In this document: one piece after another, positions 7,253 through 14,116 of the stretch
Numbering within the stretch: the stretch's first letter is position 1
Layout: the number at the start of each line of letters is the position of its first letter
Assembly: GCA_050010255.1 (NCBI GenBank)
Contig: JBEKLJ010000014.1
Coordinates: 1 to 27,279 of the forward strand
DNA: 27,279 nucleotides
Direction of reading: 5' to 3'
From: JBEKLJ01 sp050010255
GTDB lineage: Bacteria; Acidobacteriota; Terriglobia; Bryobacterales; Bryobacteraceae
Program-made: the position numbers and the translations under genes
Notes under the pieces: model-generated
Seen by the model: the letters and a program-made list of their open reading frames with translations, nothing else
What the model was told of the DNA's origin: nothing
The model's database searches: none

Positions 7253-7660
7253 ATGCCAGACGGGCTGGTCACCATAGCGTCCTACGGCACTCCGTTCGAA
7301 GCCAATCTGGTGAGGTCAAAACTGGACGCCTTTGGAATCGATGCAGTCCTCGCAGATGAATGCGCGATCGGCGCCAATTGGCTGTGGTCGAACGCGCTGG
7401 GCGGAGTCAAAGTTCAAGTGCCGGAATCCCAGGTTGAAGAGGCCCGCCGCATCCTGCAGACTGAAGAGAACGACGAGCAGGGCGGGCAGGAGATTCCGCC
7501 AGCGACGGCTGAACGCTGCCCGGTTTGTGGCAGCACCAACACTCACTTGCTCATCGACAAGAGAGGCAGCTTCTTAACTTGGTTGGTTTTGGGCTTGCCT
7601 GTCTTGCCGGCAAGGTTCAAGATGGCCTGCACTGATTGCGGGCACAAATCGAAGGTGTAG
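7253..7660 (+). CDS. DUF2007-domain protein with C-terminal zinc ribbon
   Basis: 135 residues. The first ~70 (LVTIASYGTPFEANLVRSKLDAFGIDAVLADE...GGVKVQVPESQVEEARRILQ) match DUF2007, a small ferredoxin-like fold often described as a putative signal-transducing domain. The C terminus has two Cys pairs, CPVCGS and CTDCGHK, separated by a hydrophobic stretch (LTWLVLGLPVLPARF), and looks like a zinc ribbon. The hydrophobic insert might touch the membrane. The ATG at 7253 is preferred over upstream ATGs in the same frame (from 7040) because it follows GGGAGG and an extended -10 promoter. It stands alone between divergent vapBC and the convergent E2 gene. Molecular role unknown. Confidence 0.8.
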   Translation: MPDGLVTIASYGTPFEANLVRSKLDAFGIDAVLADECAIGANWLWSNALGGVKVQVPESQVEEARRILQTEENDEQGGQEIPPATAERCPVCGSTNTHLLIDKRGSFLTWLVLGLPVLPARFKMACTDCGHKSKV

Positions 7661-7738
7661 CAGCGGCGGCCTCCCATCTGCTCTCCCGTTTTGAGCTGGC
7701 ACGTGGTGCGCCGCTTCACCTCAAGATCCCACTCACCG

Positions 7739-9034
7739 CTACAGCACTTCGTCGCACCAGCTCTCGAGCACTGACTTGAGCTTCACCATGAACTGGTCGG
7801 CGTAGGCGCCGTCGATCAGCCGGTGGTCGAAGGTCAGTCCGATCAGGCTGATGGAGCGGATGGCGATGGCGTCGTCCTCCACCACCACGGGCGTCCTCTC
7901 CACCGTGCCCACGCCCAGAATCGCTACCTGCGGCTGGTTGATGATGGGCGTGCCGAACAGGCTGCCGGAGCTGCCGAAGTTGGTGATCGAGAAGGTGCCG
8001 CCCTGGACCTCGTCCGGCTTGAGCTGGCGCGAGCGCGCGCGGGCGGCCAGGTCGACGATCGCCCTTTGCAGCCCCAGCACGTTCTTCTCATCCGCGTTCC
8101 GGATCACCGGCACGATCAGCCCGTTCTCGAGCGCCACGGCGATTCCAATGTGGACCTCGCCGTGGTAGACGATGTTCGTTCCATCGATCGAGGCGTTGCA
8201 GAGCGGATAGGCGCGCAGCGCCTCGGCCGCGGCCCGGATGATGAAGGGGAGGTAGGTGAGAGAGAGACCGTAGCGCGCCTGCACTTCCGCCTTGCTGCGC
8301 TGCCGGATCTTCGCCACCTTGGTCATGTCCACCTTGTGCATGGTGGTCACGTGCGGCGAGATACGCCGGGAGGCCACCATGTGCTCGGCGATCCTCATGC
8401 GCATCACGCTCATAGGCTCGACGCGGGTCTGGACCGCCGCGGGCCGCGCCGCGGGGGGCGCCGCGGCGGGCGTCGCCTGCGGCGGTGCAGGGGCCTGGAC
8501 CGGAGCCGCCCCGCGCTGCGCGATGTAGTTCTCGAGGTCCTGCCTGGTGATGCGGCCGCCGGTGCCGGTGCCCTTCACCTGCCGCAGGTCGATGTCGTGC
8601 TCGCGCGCGACGCGGCGAACGAGCGGGGATAGCGGCCCCGCCGGCTCCTCCCCCGCTGCCTCGGGCGCGGGAGCAGGCGCCTGTTCGGCCGCCTCCGCCC
8701 TGGCCGCCTTGGGCGCCTCTTCGCCGGGGGCGGCCGGCGGGGCCTCGGGCTGAGGAGGCGCCGCCGCCGGCGGCGGCGCACCCGGGGAGGCCTGCGCGCC
8801 GGTTTCGTCGATGTGCGCAATCACCGTGTTGATCGCCACCGTCTGGCCCTCCTGGACCAGGATGGAGGCGAGCGCGCCCGAGGCGGGCGAGGGGATCTCG
8901 GTGTCCACCTTGTCGGTCGAGATCTCCAGCAGCGGCTGGTCGCGCTCGACGCGCTCGCCGGCCTTCTTCAGCCACTTGGTAATCGTGCCCTCCACGATGC
9001 TCTCGCCCATTTGCGGCATGACGACGTCGATCAT
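7739..9034 (-). CDS. 2-oxoacid dehydrogenase E2, dihydrolipoyllysine acyltransferase
   Basis: 431 residues from the ATG at 9034, with GAGGAGG just upstream. The lipoyl domain spans about 1-77, with the lipoylated lysine K42 in EISTDKVDTEI. An Ala/Pro/Glu-rich flexible linker follows, then the peripheral subunit-binding domain (SPLVRRVAREHDIDLRQVKGTG..GRITRQDLENYI) that docks E1 or E3. A second Ala/Pro linker leads to the catalytic trimer-forming domain with H404 and D408 in FDHRLIDGA. It moves acyl groups from E1 to CoA in pyruvate, 2-oxoglutarate or branched-chain complexes. Which complex cannot be decided, because no E1 gene is in view. It overlaps lipB by 4 nt (ATGA) and lies downstream of lpdA. 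A frame reaching 9643 is read-through of the lipB region. Confidence 0.94.
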   Translation of the reverse strand: MIDVVMPQMGESIVEGTITKWLKKAGERVERDQPLLEISTDKVDTEIPSPASGALASILVQEGQTVAINTVIAHIDETGAQASPGAPPPAAAPPQPEAPPAAPGEEAPKAARAEAAEQAPAPAPEAAGEEPAGPLSPLVRRVAREHDIDLRQVKGTGTGGRITRQDLENYIAQRGAAPVQAPAPPQATPAAAPPAARPAAVQTRVEPMSVMRMRIAEHMVASRRISPHVTTMHKVDMTKVAKIRQRSKAEVQARYGLSLTYLPFIIRAAAEALRAYPLCNASIDGTNIVYHGEVHIGIAVALENGLIVPVIRNADEKNVLGLQRAIVDLAARARSRQLKPDEVQGGTFSITNFGSSGSLFGTPIINQPQVAILGVGTVERTPVVVEDDAIAIRSISLIGLTFDHRLIDGAYADQFMVKLKSVLESWCDEVL

Positions 9035-9702
9035 ATGGCCTCCTCGGATGCCCTCACCGGTTCGACAATATCGAGCCCGAACTGTTCGGAGAAATGCCTC
9101 GCGAGCGACGCGATCAGTTCGGCCCGCGGCGGCCGCACGCCCAGCTCCGCCATCGAGGTGACGGGCCGGGCGAGGCCGCATGGAATAATGTACTGGAAAT
9201 AGCTGAGATCGGGGGCGACGTTCAGCGCAAAGCCATGCGACGTGATCCAGCGGCTGATGTGCACGCCGATGGCGGCGATCTTCTTCCCCTCCACCCAGAC
9301 GCCGGTCAGGGAGGGAATTCGCCCGGCCGCGATGCTGAAATCCTCGAGTGTGTCGATCAGCACCTGCTCCAGGGCGCGCACATAGGCCACCACGTCCCGC
9401 TTCCATTCCCGCAGGTCGAAGATGGGGTAGCCGACCACCTGCCCCGGGCCGTGGTAGGTGACATCGCCGCCGCGGTCGGTCGAGAAGAACGCGATGCCGG
9501 CGCGGCGCAGCGCGTCCTGGTTGGCCAGCAGGTTTTGCAGCCTGCCATTGCGCCCCAGCGTGATCACGTGCGGGTGTTCCAGGATCAGCAACTGGTTCGG
9601 AATCAGCCCCTGCTTGCGCTTCTGGACCAGCGAGCGCTGCCATTCCAGAGCCTGGCCGTAGCCGATTCGGCCGAGGTCATGCAGTTCGCAGCTAGCCCGC
9701 AT
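9031..9702 (-). CDS. lipB: Octanoyltransferase LipB
   Basis: 223 residues. It transfers octanoyl from octanoyl-ACP to the lipoyl-domain lysine of E2 proteins or GcvH, the first step of endogenous lipoate synthesis. LipA would then insert sulfur. The family signature DRGGDVTYHGPGQVVGYPIFDLR covers about residues 76-98, with H84. GKKIAAIGVH carries the conserved lysine K141. The acyl-thioester cysteine is C175 in YIIPCGL. All catalytic residues are present. It sits between lpdA (53 nt upstream) and the E2 gene (4-nt overlap), so the modifying enzyme and its E2 substrate are translationally coupled. No lipA is seen in the window. Confidence 0.96.
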   Translation of the reverse strand: MRASCELHDLGRIGYGQALEWQRSLVQKRKQGLIPNQLLILEHPHVITLGRNGRLQNLLANQDALRRAGIAFFSTDRGGDVTYHGPGQVVGYPIFDLREWKRDVVAYVRALEQVLIDTLEDFSIAAGRIPSLTGVWVEGKKIAAIGVHISRWITSHGFALNVAPDLSYFQYIIPCGLARPVTSMAELGVRPPRAELIASLARHFSEQFGLDIVEPVRASEEAI

Positions 9703-9755
9703 TTCTCACCAGGGACCTCGTTTCGGCCGCGCCGCCAGTCACGGCGTGGAGCGGG

Positions 9756-11150
9756 CTACGCATTAATCGCCAATCCGTACACGCTGTTGAAGGCTTCACC
9801 CACGGCCTCGCTCAGAGTCGGATGCGCGTGGATAGCATTCATCATCGTCTCCACCGTCGCCTCCCCGGCCATCGCCGCCACCGCCTCGCCGATGCACTCC
9901 CAGGCCAGCGGCCCGATGATGTGGACCCCCAGGATCTCGCCGTAGCGCTCCTCCGCGACCACCTTCACGAAGCCGCCGTGCCGGCCCAGGATCGTGGCCA
10001 TGCTGTTGGCGGTGAATGGGAACTTGCCGATCTTGACCGGGTGGCCGCTGGCCCGGGCCTCGGCTTCGGTCAGACCCACGCTGCCGACGCCGGGATCGGT
10101 GTAGGTGCACGCGGGGACTTGCCTGCGATTCAGCGGCTCGACCGGCCGCCCGGCGATGTGCGCCACCGCGACCAGGCCTTCCTTGATGGCGACGTGCGCC
10201 AGTTGCGGCGTCCCCGCCACTACGTCGCCGATCGCATAGATGCCCGGTTCGGCGGTCTGCTGGCGCTCGTCCACCTGTATGAAGCCCCGGTCGATCTGGA
10301 CGCGCGTGGTCTCGAGGCCCAGGTTGCCCGTCACCGGCCGGCGGCCCACGCCGACCAGCACCTTCTCGGCGCGGATCTCCTCCTGCTTGCCGCTGGCCAG
10401 CGTCACCGTGATCTGGACGCCGTCCTCCACGCGCCGGATCTCCTCGGCCCGCGCCCCGGTCTCGACGCGGATGCCGGACTTCCTGAAGCCGCGCTCGAGC
10501 TCCTTGGAAACCTCTTCGTCTTCGAGCGGCACGATCCGCGGCAGCATCTCCAGCAGCGTCACCTGGCTGCCGAAGCGGTGGAACATGGAGGCGAACTCGC
10601 TGCCCACCGCGCCCGAACCGATCACCACCATCGACTTCGGCACGGCGGGCAGGTCGAGAACCTCGACGTTGGTGAGAATGTACTCCGGGTCGGGCTCCAG
10701 CCCGGGCAGCATCCGCGCTTCCGAGCCCGTGGCGATGACGATGTTCTTCGTCTCCACGGTCTGAACGCCCTTCTCGCCGCGGACCTCTACCCGGCCGGGG
10801 CCCTGGATCGTGGCCGTGCCGCCGAGGACGTCCACCTTGTTCTTCTTCATGAGGAACTCGACGCCCTTGGAGTGCTTGGCTACAATCTGGTTCTTGCGCG
10901 CGATGGCCTGGGTGAAATCCAGGCGCGGGTTGTCGCACCCGACGCCCTCGCTGCCGCTCTTCTGGACCTGCTCCCAGAGTTCGGCGGTGTGCAGCAGCGC
11001 TTTGGTAGGGATGCAGCCGACCAGCAGGCAGGTGCCGCCAAGCCGCTGGTTTTTCTCGACAATCGCCGTCCGCAGCCCGTATTGGCCCGCGCGCACGGCC
11101 GCCGAGTAGCCGCCCGGCCCGCTGCCAAGGATCAAGACGTCGTAAGACAT
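9756..11150 (-). CDS. lpdA: Dihydrolipoyl dehydrogenase (E3)
   Basis: 464 residues from the ATG at 11150. FAD enzyme that reoxidises the dihydrolipoyl group of E2 with NAD+. It has the N-terminal FAD motif GSGPGGYSAAVRAGQYG and the redox disulfide C41/C46 in GGTCLLVGCIPTKALLH. The second Rossmann motif for NAD is VVIGSGAVGSEFASMF, and the FAD phosphate motif is EPGIYAIGDVVAGTPQLAH. The C-terminal interface has the active-site pair H443/E448 in HAHPTLSEAVGEAF. The start is set where the beta-strand MSYDVLILG begins. In-frame ATGs at 11159 and 11198 add atypical residues and overlap or precede the likely -10 box. No Shine-Dalgarno sequence precedes 11150, consistent with leaderless translation. 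First gene of the lpdA-lipB-E2 operon. Confidence 0.94.
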   Translation of the reverse strand: MSYDVLILGSGPGGYSAAVRAGQYGLRTAIVEKNQRLGGTCLLVGCIPTKALLHTAELWEQVQKSGSEGVGCDNPRLDFTQAIARKNQIVAKHSKGVEFLMKKNKVDVLGGTATIQGPGRVEVRGEKGVQTVETKNIVIATGSEARMLPGLEPDPEYILTNVEVLDLPAVPKSMVVIGSGAVGSEFASMFHRFGSQVTLLEMLPRIVPLEDEEVSKELERGFRKSGIRVETGARAEEIRRVEDGVQITVTLASGKQEEIRAEKVLVGVGRRPVTGNLGLETTRVQIDRGFIQVDERQQTAEPGIYAIGDVVAGTPQLAHVAIKEGLVAVAHIAGRPVEPLNRRQVPACTYTDPGVGSVGLTEAEARASGHPVKIGKFPFTANSMATILGRHGGFVKVVAEERYGEILGVHIIGPLAWECIGEAVAAMAGEATVETMMNAIHAHPTLSEAVGEAFNSVYGLAINA

Positions 11151-11157
11151 TGACCAC

Positions 11158-11165
11158 ATTCTAGC
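11158..11165 (-). promoter_or_regulatory. Candidate -10 of the lpdA operon (GCTAGAAT)
   Basis: On the minus strand TAGAAT occupies 11163-11158, only 7 nt before the ATG at 11150. Transcription from it would begin at or next to the A of the ATG, giving a leaderless mRNA. No clear -35 is visible. Identical to the octamer before hrcA and before the DUF1080 gene. Confidence 0.5.
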
Positions 11166-11234
11166 AACGGCGGCAGTCCGGGACTGGCCATCAGCCATCG
11201 TTTGGGAGCTATCGCCTGGGCGCGCCCGCTGGCG

Positions 11235-11651
11235 CTATACGCCCTCGACCTCGAGGCCGTGGGCGCGCGCGGCCAGCGAGAGCCGCTTGTCGTGCGTCAG
11301 GAAGACGAGCGGTTCGTCGCGCTCCTCAACCCACAGCAGCGCCGTGGCGAGGTGGACCGCGTCGAGCGTGCCGACGGCAGTATGAAATGAGCCCGCCGCC
11401 CGCGCCAGAACCTTCCGCCGCAACTCGACGAGGGTGCACTTGGCCAGCAGTTTCCGAAGCGCTTCATGCTTCTCGGCGATATCGGCGTCGCTCAGTTCAC
11501 CGAGCACCTGCATCCGGTCGAGTGTTCGCGCAACCTCGACTAGCAGCAGCTCGGAGGAAACACCCGCTTCCCACCGGCTCCAGTCGGACACGGAGCCAGG
11601 CTGCTGAAGCAGCCACCCAAGCACGGCAGAGCTGTCCAGATAGGCCTTCAT
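11235..11651 (-). CDS. PIN-domain toxin, VapC-type (second pair)
   Basis: 138 residues, a different PIN subgroup from the toxin at 6382. It opens with MKAYLDSSAVLGWLL (D6) and has ELLLVEVARTLDR (E39 the likely conserved Glu). The core acidic motif is GTLDAVHLATAL (D97), and the last acidic residue is in FLTHDKRLSLAA (D121). This is the 'YLDSSALvk...LDAlHLATA' pattern of many VapC proteins. It starts 3 nt after the antitoxin stop, in the usual antitoxin-first order. All four acidic positions are kept, so it should be an active Mg-dependent RNase unless restrained. It ends 84 nt upstream of the lpdA start on the same strand. Confidence 0.87.
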   Translation of the reverse strand: MKAYLDSSAVLGWLLQQPGSVSDWSRWEAGVSSELLLVEVARTLDRMQVLGELSDADIAEKHEALRKLLAKCTLVELRRKVLARAAGSFHTAVGTLDAVHLATALLWVEERDEPLVFLTHDKRLSLAARAHGLEVEGV

Positions 11652-11654
11652 GCG

Positions 11655-11924
11655 TCAGAAACGGTCGCGCCGGGTCCAGTCGAGCGCTTCCATGATCGTG
11701 TCCATGGTGATGTTGGCCGGGCGGGTGAGCTTGAGGTCGTTCAGATCGGACAGTTTGCCGCGCGCCGGAATTACCGACAGTTTCGGCTTCCGCGGCTTGC
11801 AGGCGACCAGCTTCGCCACCGGCGTATCGCGGTCTTTGACGATGATCTCGGCGCCGTCGCGCACGGCGCGGAGATAGTAGCTCAGGCGGGCCTTGAGCTG
11901 GGCGATATTGACTTCGGTCTCCAC
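11655..11924 (-). CDS. Phd/YefM-type antitoxin (second pair)
   Basis: 89 residues from a GTG at 11924. The opening (V/M)ETEVNIAQLKARLSYYLRAVRDGAEIIVKDRDTPVAKLV is a textbook Phd/YefM DNA-binding fold. The C-terminal part (SDLNDLKLTRPANITMDTIMEALDWTRRDRF) would bind the PIN toxin encoded 3 nt downstream. The frame extends to an ATG at 11960, adding MRYMTRSSHNSH, but homologous folds start where the GTG is. The sequence CATAAT (11936-11931, minus strand) lies 6 nt before that GTG, which would place the transcript start at the codon itself. No Shine-Dalgarno sequence supports either start, so the start is uncertain by 12 residues. Confidence 0.82.
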   Translation of the reverse strand: METEVNIAQLKARLSYYLRAVRDGAEIIVKDRDTPVAKLVACKPRKPKLSVIPARGKLSDLNDLKLTRPANITMDTIMEALDWTRRDRF

Positions 11925-11925
11925 G

Positions 11926-11940
11926 TGACTATTATGACTA
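11926..11940 (-). promoter_or_regulatory. Candidate promoter/operator of the second toxin-antitoxin pair
   Basis: On the plus strand TGACTA-TTA-TGACTA is a direct repeat with 9-bp period, equal to TAGTCA-TAA-TAGTCA on the coding strand. The candidate -10 CATAAT is embedded in it, so a bound antitoxin would cover the promoter. The region is clearly more AT-rich than its surroundings. Confidence 0.4.
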
Positions 11941-11991
11941 CTTCTGGTCATGTAGCGCAAGCCCGTTGCCCGCGCCCATTCCCCCGCGCTC

Positions 11992-13059
11992 CTAGCCTGC
12001 CGCCGGATGGGGAAGCACGCCGGGGCCGACGATGCGCCCGGCCGCCCACCCGGCCTCCGCCAGCGCCCGCGGGCCGGCGGCGCTGAAGACGATCTGGTAG
12101 CTCTCCTCGCTAGCCGGGGCGATGGGCGGCTTGCCGGCCTGGGGCGAGACCGTCGCCAGGTAGCGGAGGACGGCGTAGACGTCGCCCGTCTCGGGGACTG
12201 CGAGATCGATCTCCTGCGTGCGGAAGCGCAGCCGGGCGTCGCGCCGCGTGACGCTCCAGGCCAGGTAGGCGCAAGCGTCCACCGCCTGCTCGAACCAGGC
12301 TCGCTCGGAGGCGGCGACGTTCAGATCGAGGAAGATCTCCACCTGCCGCTCCTGCTCGCGGGCGAATTCGCGCACCTGCAACTCGCCCGTGTGCGCGGTC
12401 GCCTTCCAGTCCACGTGGCGCGCGCTCTCCAGGGCCTCATAGGGCCGGATGCGGTAAAAGTCGTGGCCGCGGCCGCGGATCTGCGTTTCCAAATCGCCCC
12501 GCACCGCCGCCAGCAGCTCCTCGAAGCCGGGCTGCGGATCGATGGAAGGATAGACCACCACGTCGCGCCGCAGAGTCACTGCCGCGCGCCGCTCCAGGAA
12601 ACCGAACGGGAAGCGCGTGGAGAACTCGAAGCCGCTCTCGCGGTAAACGCCGCGCCGCTCGAAGCAGACCTCGACGGTCTCGTCCAGGGCAGCGCCTCCG
12701 GGGATCACCGGAAAGTAGAGCGTCGTCAGCACGCCTTGGCTGGAGCCGCCCAGGCGCACCGAGAAGGATGGCACCCAGCTCTTGGCGTTCCGCACCGCCA
12801 CCCGGCCGGCGAGCTTCCGGCGCGCCGCGATGTGCTCGGGCAGCATGAACTCCAGTTCGAGTCCCGCCAGCGAGAGGCGGCTGACGAAGCTCGAAATCAG
12901 CAGCGTCGAGAGCATCGCCGCGGCCATCAGAAACAGCAGGTTGTTTCCCGACAGCGCCGCCACCGCCCCCAGCGCAAGCATCGCCGCGGCGAACACGGCG
13001 CCCGCGCGCGTCACGGGAACGCGGCGGCGCTTCGACCCAGATGACTTGAATCCGAACAC
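11992..13059 (-). CDS. DUF58 domain-containing membrane protein
   Basis: 355 residues from a GTG at 13059. Two membrane helices lie near the N terminus (AGAVFAAAMLALGAVAALSG and NLLFLMAAAMLSTLLISSFV), followed by a beta-sandwich region. The DUF58 core carries the hallmark RPYEALESARHVDWKATAHTGELQVREFAREQER and then EIFLDLN, resembling the start of a vWA-like fold. DUF58 proteins usually work with MoxR-type AAA+ ATPases and transglutaminase-like membrane proteins, in envelope or metalloenzyme maturation. No moxR is adjacent here, so this copy is isolated or its partners lie elsewhere. No clear Shine-Dalgarno sequence precedes the GTG. The protein ends in ILPHPAAG, so the C terminus is soluble. 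Confidence 0.85.
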   Translation of the reverse strand: MFGFKSSGSKRRRVPVTRAGAVFAAAMLALGAVAALSGNNLLFLMAAAMLSTLLISSFVSRLSLAGLELEFMLPEHIAARRKLAGRVAVRNAKSWVPSFSVRLGGSSQGVLTTLYFPVIPGGAALDETVEVCFERRGVYRESGFEFSTRFPFGFLERRAAVTLRRDVVVYPSIDPQPGFEELLAAVRGDLETQIRGRGHDFYRIRPYEALESARHVDWKATAHTGELQVREFAREQERQVEIFLDLNVAASERAWFEQAVDACAYLAWSVTRRDARLRFRTQEIDLAVPETGDVYAVLRYLATVSPQAGKPPIAPASEESYQIVFSAAGPRALAEAGWAAGRIVGPGVLPHPAAG

Positions 13060-13185
13060 CGGCGCAACTCGGCGGGCCGCGCCACGTCTTCGGCGACCCT
13101 CGACTGCATGATGTCACAACCGGCTGCTTCCCGCGCGAAGTGGCTGGCGACTCGGCCGAAACCGCTGTCGTGGTGAAGAATGCAG

Positions 13186-13193
13186 GCTAGAAT
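13186..13193 (+). promoter_or_regulatory. Candidate -10 of the DUF1080 gene (GCTAGAAT)
   Basis: TAGAAT (13188-13193) ends 8 nt before the ATG at 13202, so transcription would start at about the start codon. The intervening bases contain no Shine-Dalgarno sequence. -35 not recognisable. Confidence 0.5.
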
Positions 13194-13201
13194 CGTACTG
13201 T

Positions 13202-13825
13202 ATGGTGCGACGCTGTCTGTTCCTGCTGGCGCTCGCCGTCCTATGCCAGGCCGGCGAGTGGAGGCAGCTCTTCAATGGCCAGGACCTCAGCGGATGGCAG
13301 ATGGTCGGGCCGGGCCGCTTCGTCATCGAGAACGGCCTGCTCAAGACCGAGGGCGGCATGGGCCTGCTCTACTACACGCGCGAGAAAATCGGCAACGCGA
13401 CCCTGCGCGTGGTCTTCAAGACCGTCTCCGAGTACGCCAACTCGGGCGTCTTCATCCGTATACCCGAGCCGCCCAAGGACCCCTGGTACGCCGTCCACAA
13501 CGGCTACGAGGTGCAGATCGACGCCGCCGGCGACGCCTGGCACTGCACTGGGGCAATCTACTCGCTCAGCAAGGTGACCAGGCAGACTCAGAAGCCCGCC
13601 GGCGAGTGGAACACGATGGACATCGTGCTCCGCGGCCAGGAGACCATCGTTTACCTGAACGGCGAGAAGGTTAACGACTTCTTCGGCGACCAGCCCGTGC
13701 CCGAGCGCCAGCAGTGGTACGAGCCGATGCGCGGGCCCCGGCCCGATGTCGGCTACATCGGTCTCCAGAACCACGACGCGCGCTCGGTGGTCTACTTCCG
13801 CGAGGTAAGCCTTAAGAAGGATTGA
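13202..13825 (+). CDS. Secreted DUF1080 (3-keto-disaccharide hydrolase-like) protein
   Basis: 207 residues. A short signal peptide (MVRRCLFLLALAVLCQAG) is followed directly by EWRQLFNGQDLSGWQMVGPGRFVIENGLLKTEGGMGLLYY. This is the typical opening of DUF1080, a concanavalin-like jelly roll: 'FNGkDLsGW...' then 'i.dG.l...'. Further family features are FKTVSEYANSGVFIRIPEP, GYEVQID, GAIYSL and GEWNTMDIVLRGQETIVYLNGEKV. The protein ends with VGYIGLQNHDARSVVYFREVSLKK. Some members hydrolyse 3-keto-glucosides, and others may be carbohydrate-binding. The class is very abundant in Acidobacteriota and Planctomycetota. It covers a single domain with no extra modules. It is divergent from the DUF58 gene. 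Confidence 0.88.
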   Translation: MVRRCLFLLALAVLCQAGEWRQLFNGQDLSGWQMVGPGRFVIENGLLKTEGGMGLLYYTREKIGNATLRVVFKTVSEYANSGVFIRIPEPPKDPWYAVHNGYEVQIDAAGDAWHCTGAIYSLSKVTRQTQKPAGEWNTMDIVLRGQETIVYLNGEKVNDFFGDQPVPERQQWYEPMRGPRPDVGYIGLQNHDARSVVYFREVSLKKD

Positions 13826-13883
13826 CGGGGACCGGCGCTGCGCTGCCAGCCTCTCAGAGTGGATGGGGGCGCAAGAGCGATTC

Positions 13884-13958
13884 TGGTAGCGCTAACGGGA
13901 ATCGAACCCGTATTTAAGCCTTGAGAGGGCTCCGTCCTAACCGTTAGACGATAGCGCC
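13884..13958 (-). tRNA. tRNA-Glu (anticodon CTC)
   Basis: 75 nt including an encoded CCA (13886-13884). The acceptor stem GGCGCTA / TAGCGCT forms 7 pairs with a G-T at position 1. The D arm is GTCTAACGGTTAGGAC. The anticodon stem GAGCC / GGCTT encloses loop CTCTCAA, with anticodon CTC at 13925-13923. The T arm is ACGGG-TTCGAAT-CCCGT. The D-arm sequence is characteristic of bacterial tRNA-Glu. It reads GAG codons, which this GC-rich genome uses heavily. Confidence 0.97.
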
Positions 13959-13969
13959 AATTCGTCCTC

Positions 13970-13977
13970 AGAATACC
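13970..13977 (-). promoter_or_regulatory. Possible -10 of tRNA-Glu (GGTATTCT)
   Basis: On the minus strand TATTCT (13975-13970) ends 11 nt before the tRNA 5' end. A -35-like GCGACA (13996-13991) is 15 bp away, slightly short. The position is right for a tRNA promoter with a brief leader, but the match is weak. Confidence 0.3.
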
Positions 13978-14057
13978 ACGGCGGTGCTCTTGTCGCAGTC
14001 GCCGAGCCCGCGCCGCAGAAGATGCCGATGCCGCGCCGCCGGCGGCTCCAAAGCAAA

Positions 14058-14096
14058 CGGCCGCGGCCCGGCGCATGGAGCGCCGAACCGCGGCCG
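14058..14096 (-). terminator. Strong terminator hairpin of the TPR gene
   Basis: CGGCCGCGG (14058-14066) pairs with CCGCGGCCG (14088-14096), and inside it GGCGC (14070-14074) pairs with GCGCC (14080-14084). A 3+3 internal loop (CCC/GAA) separates the two helices and the apical loop is ATGGA. Read on the minus strand it follows the TPR stop codon by 20 nt and is trailed by TTTGCTTT, a short T-rich tail as in a Rho-independent terminator. Confidence 0.65.
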
Positions 14097-14116
14097 CATT
14101 AGGCCGGGACGCGGGC

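Noticed and set aside
10240..11153. Plus-strand frames opposite lpdA
   Set aside because: lpdA has every E3 motif on the minus strand; the opposite frames are compositional shadows.
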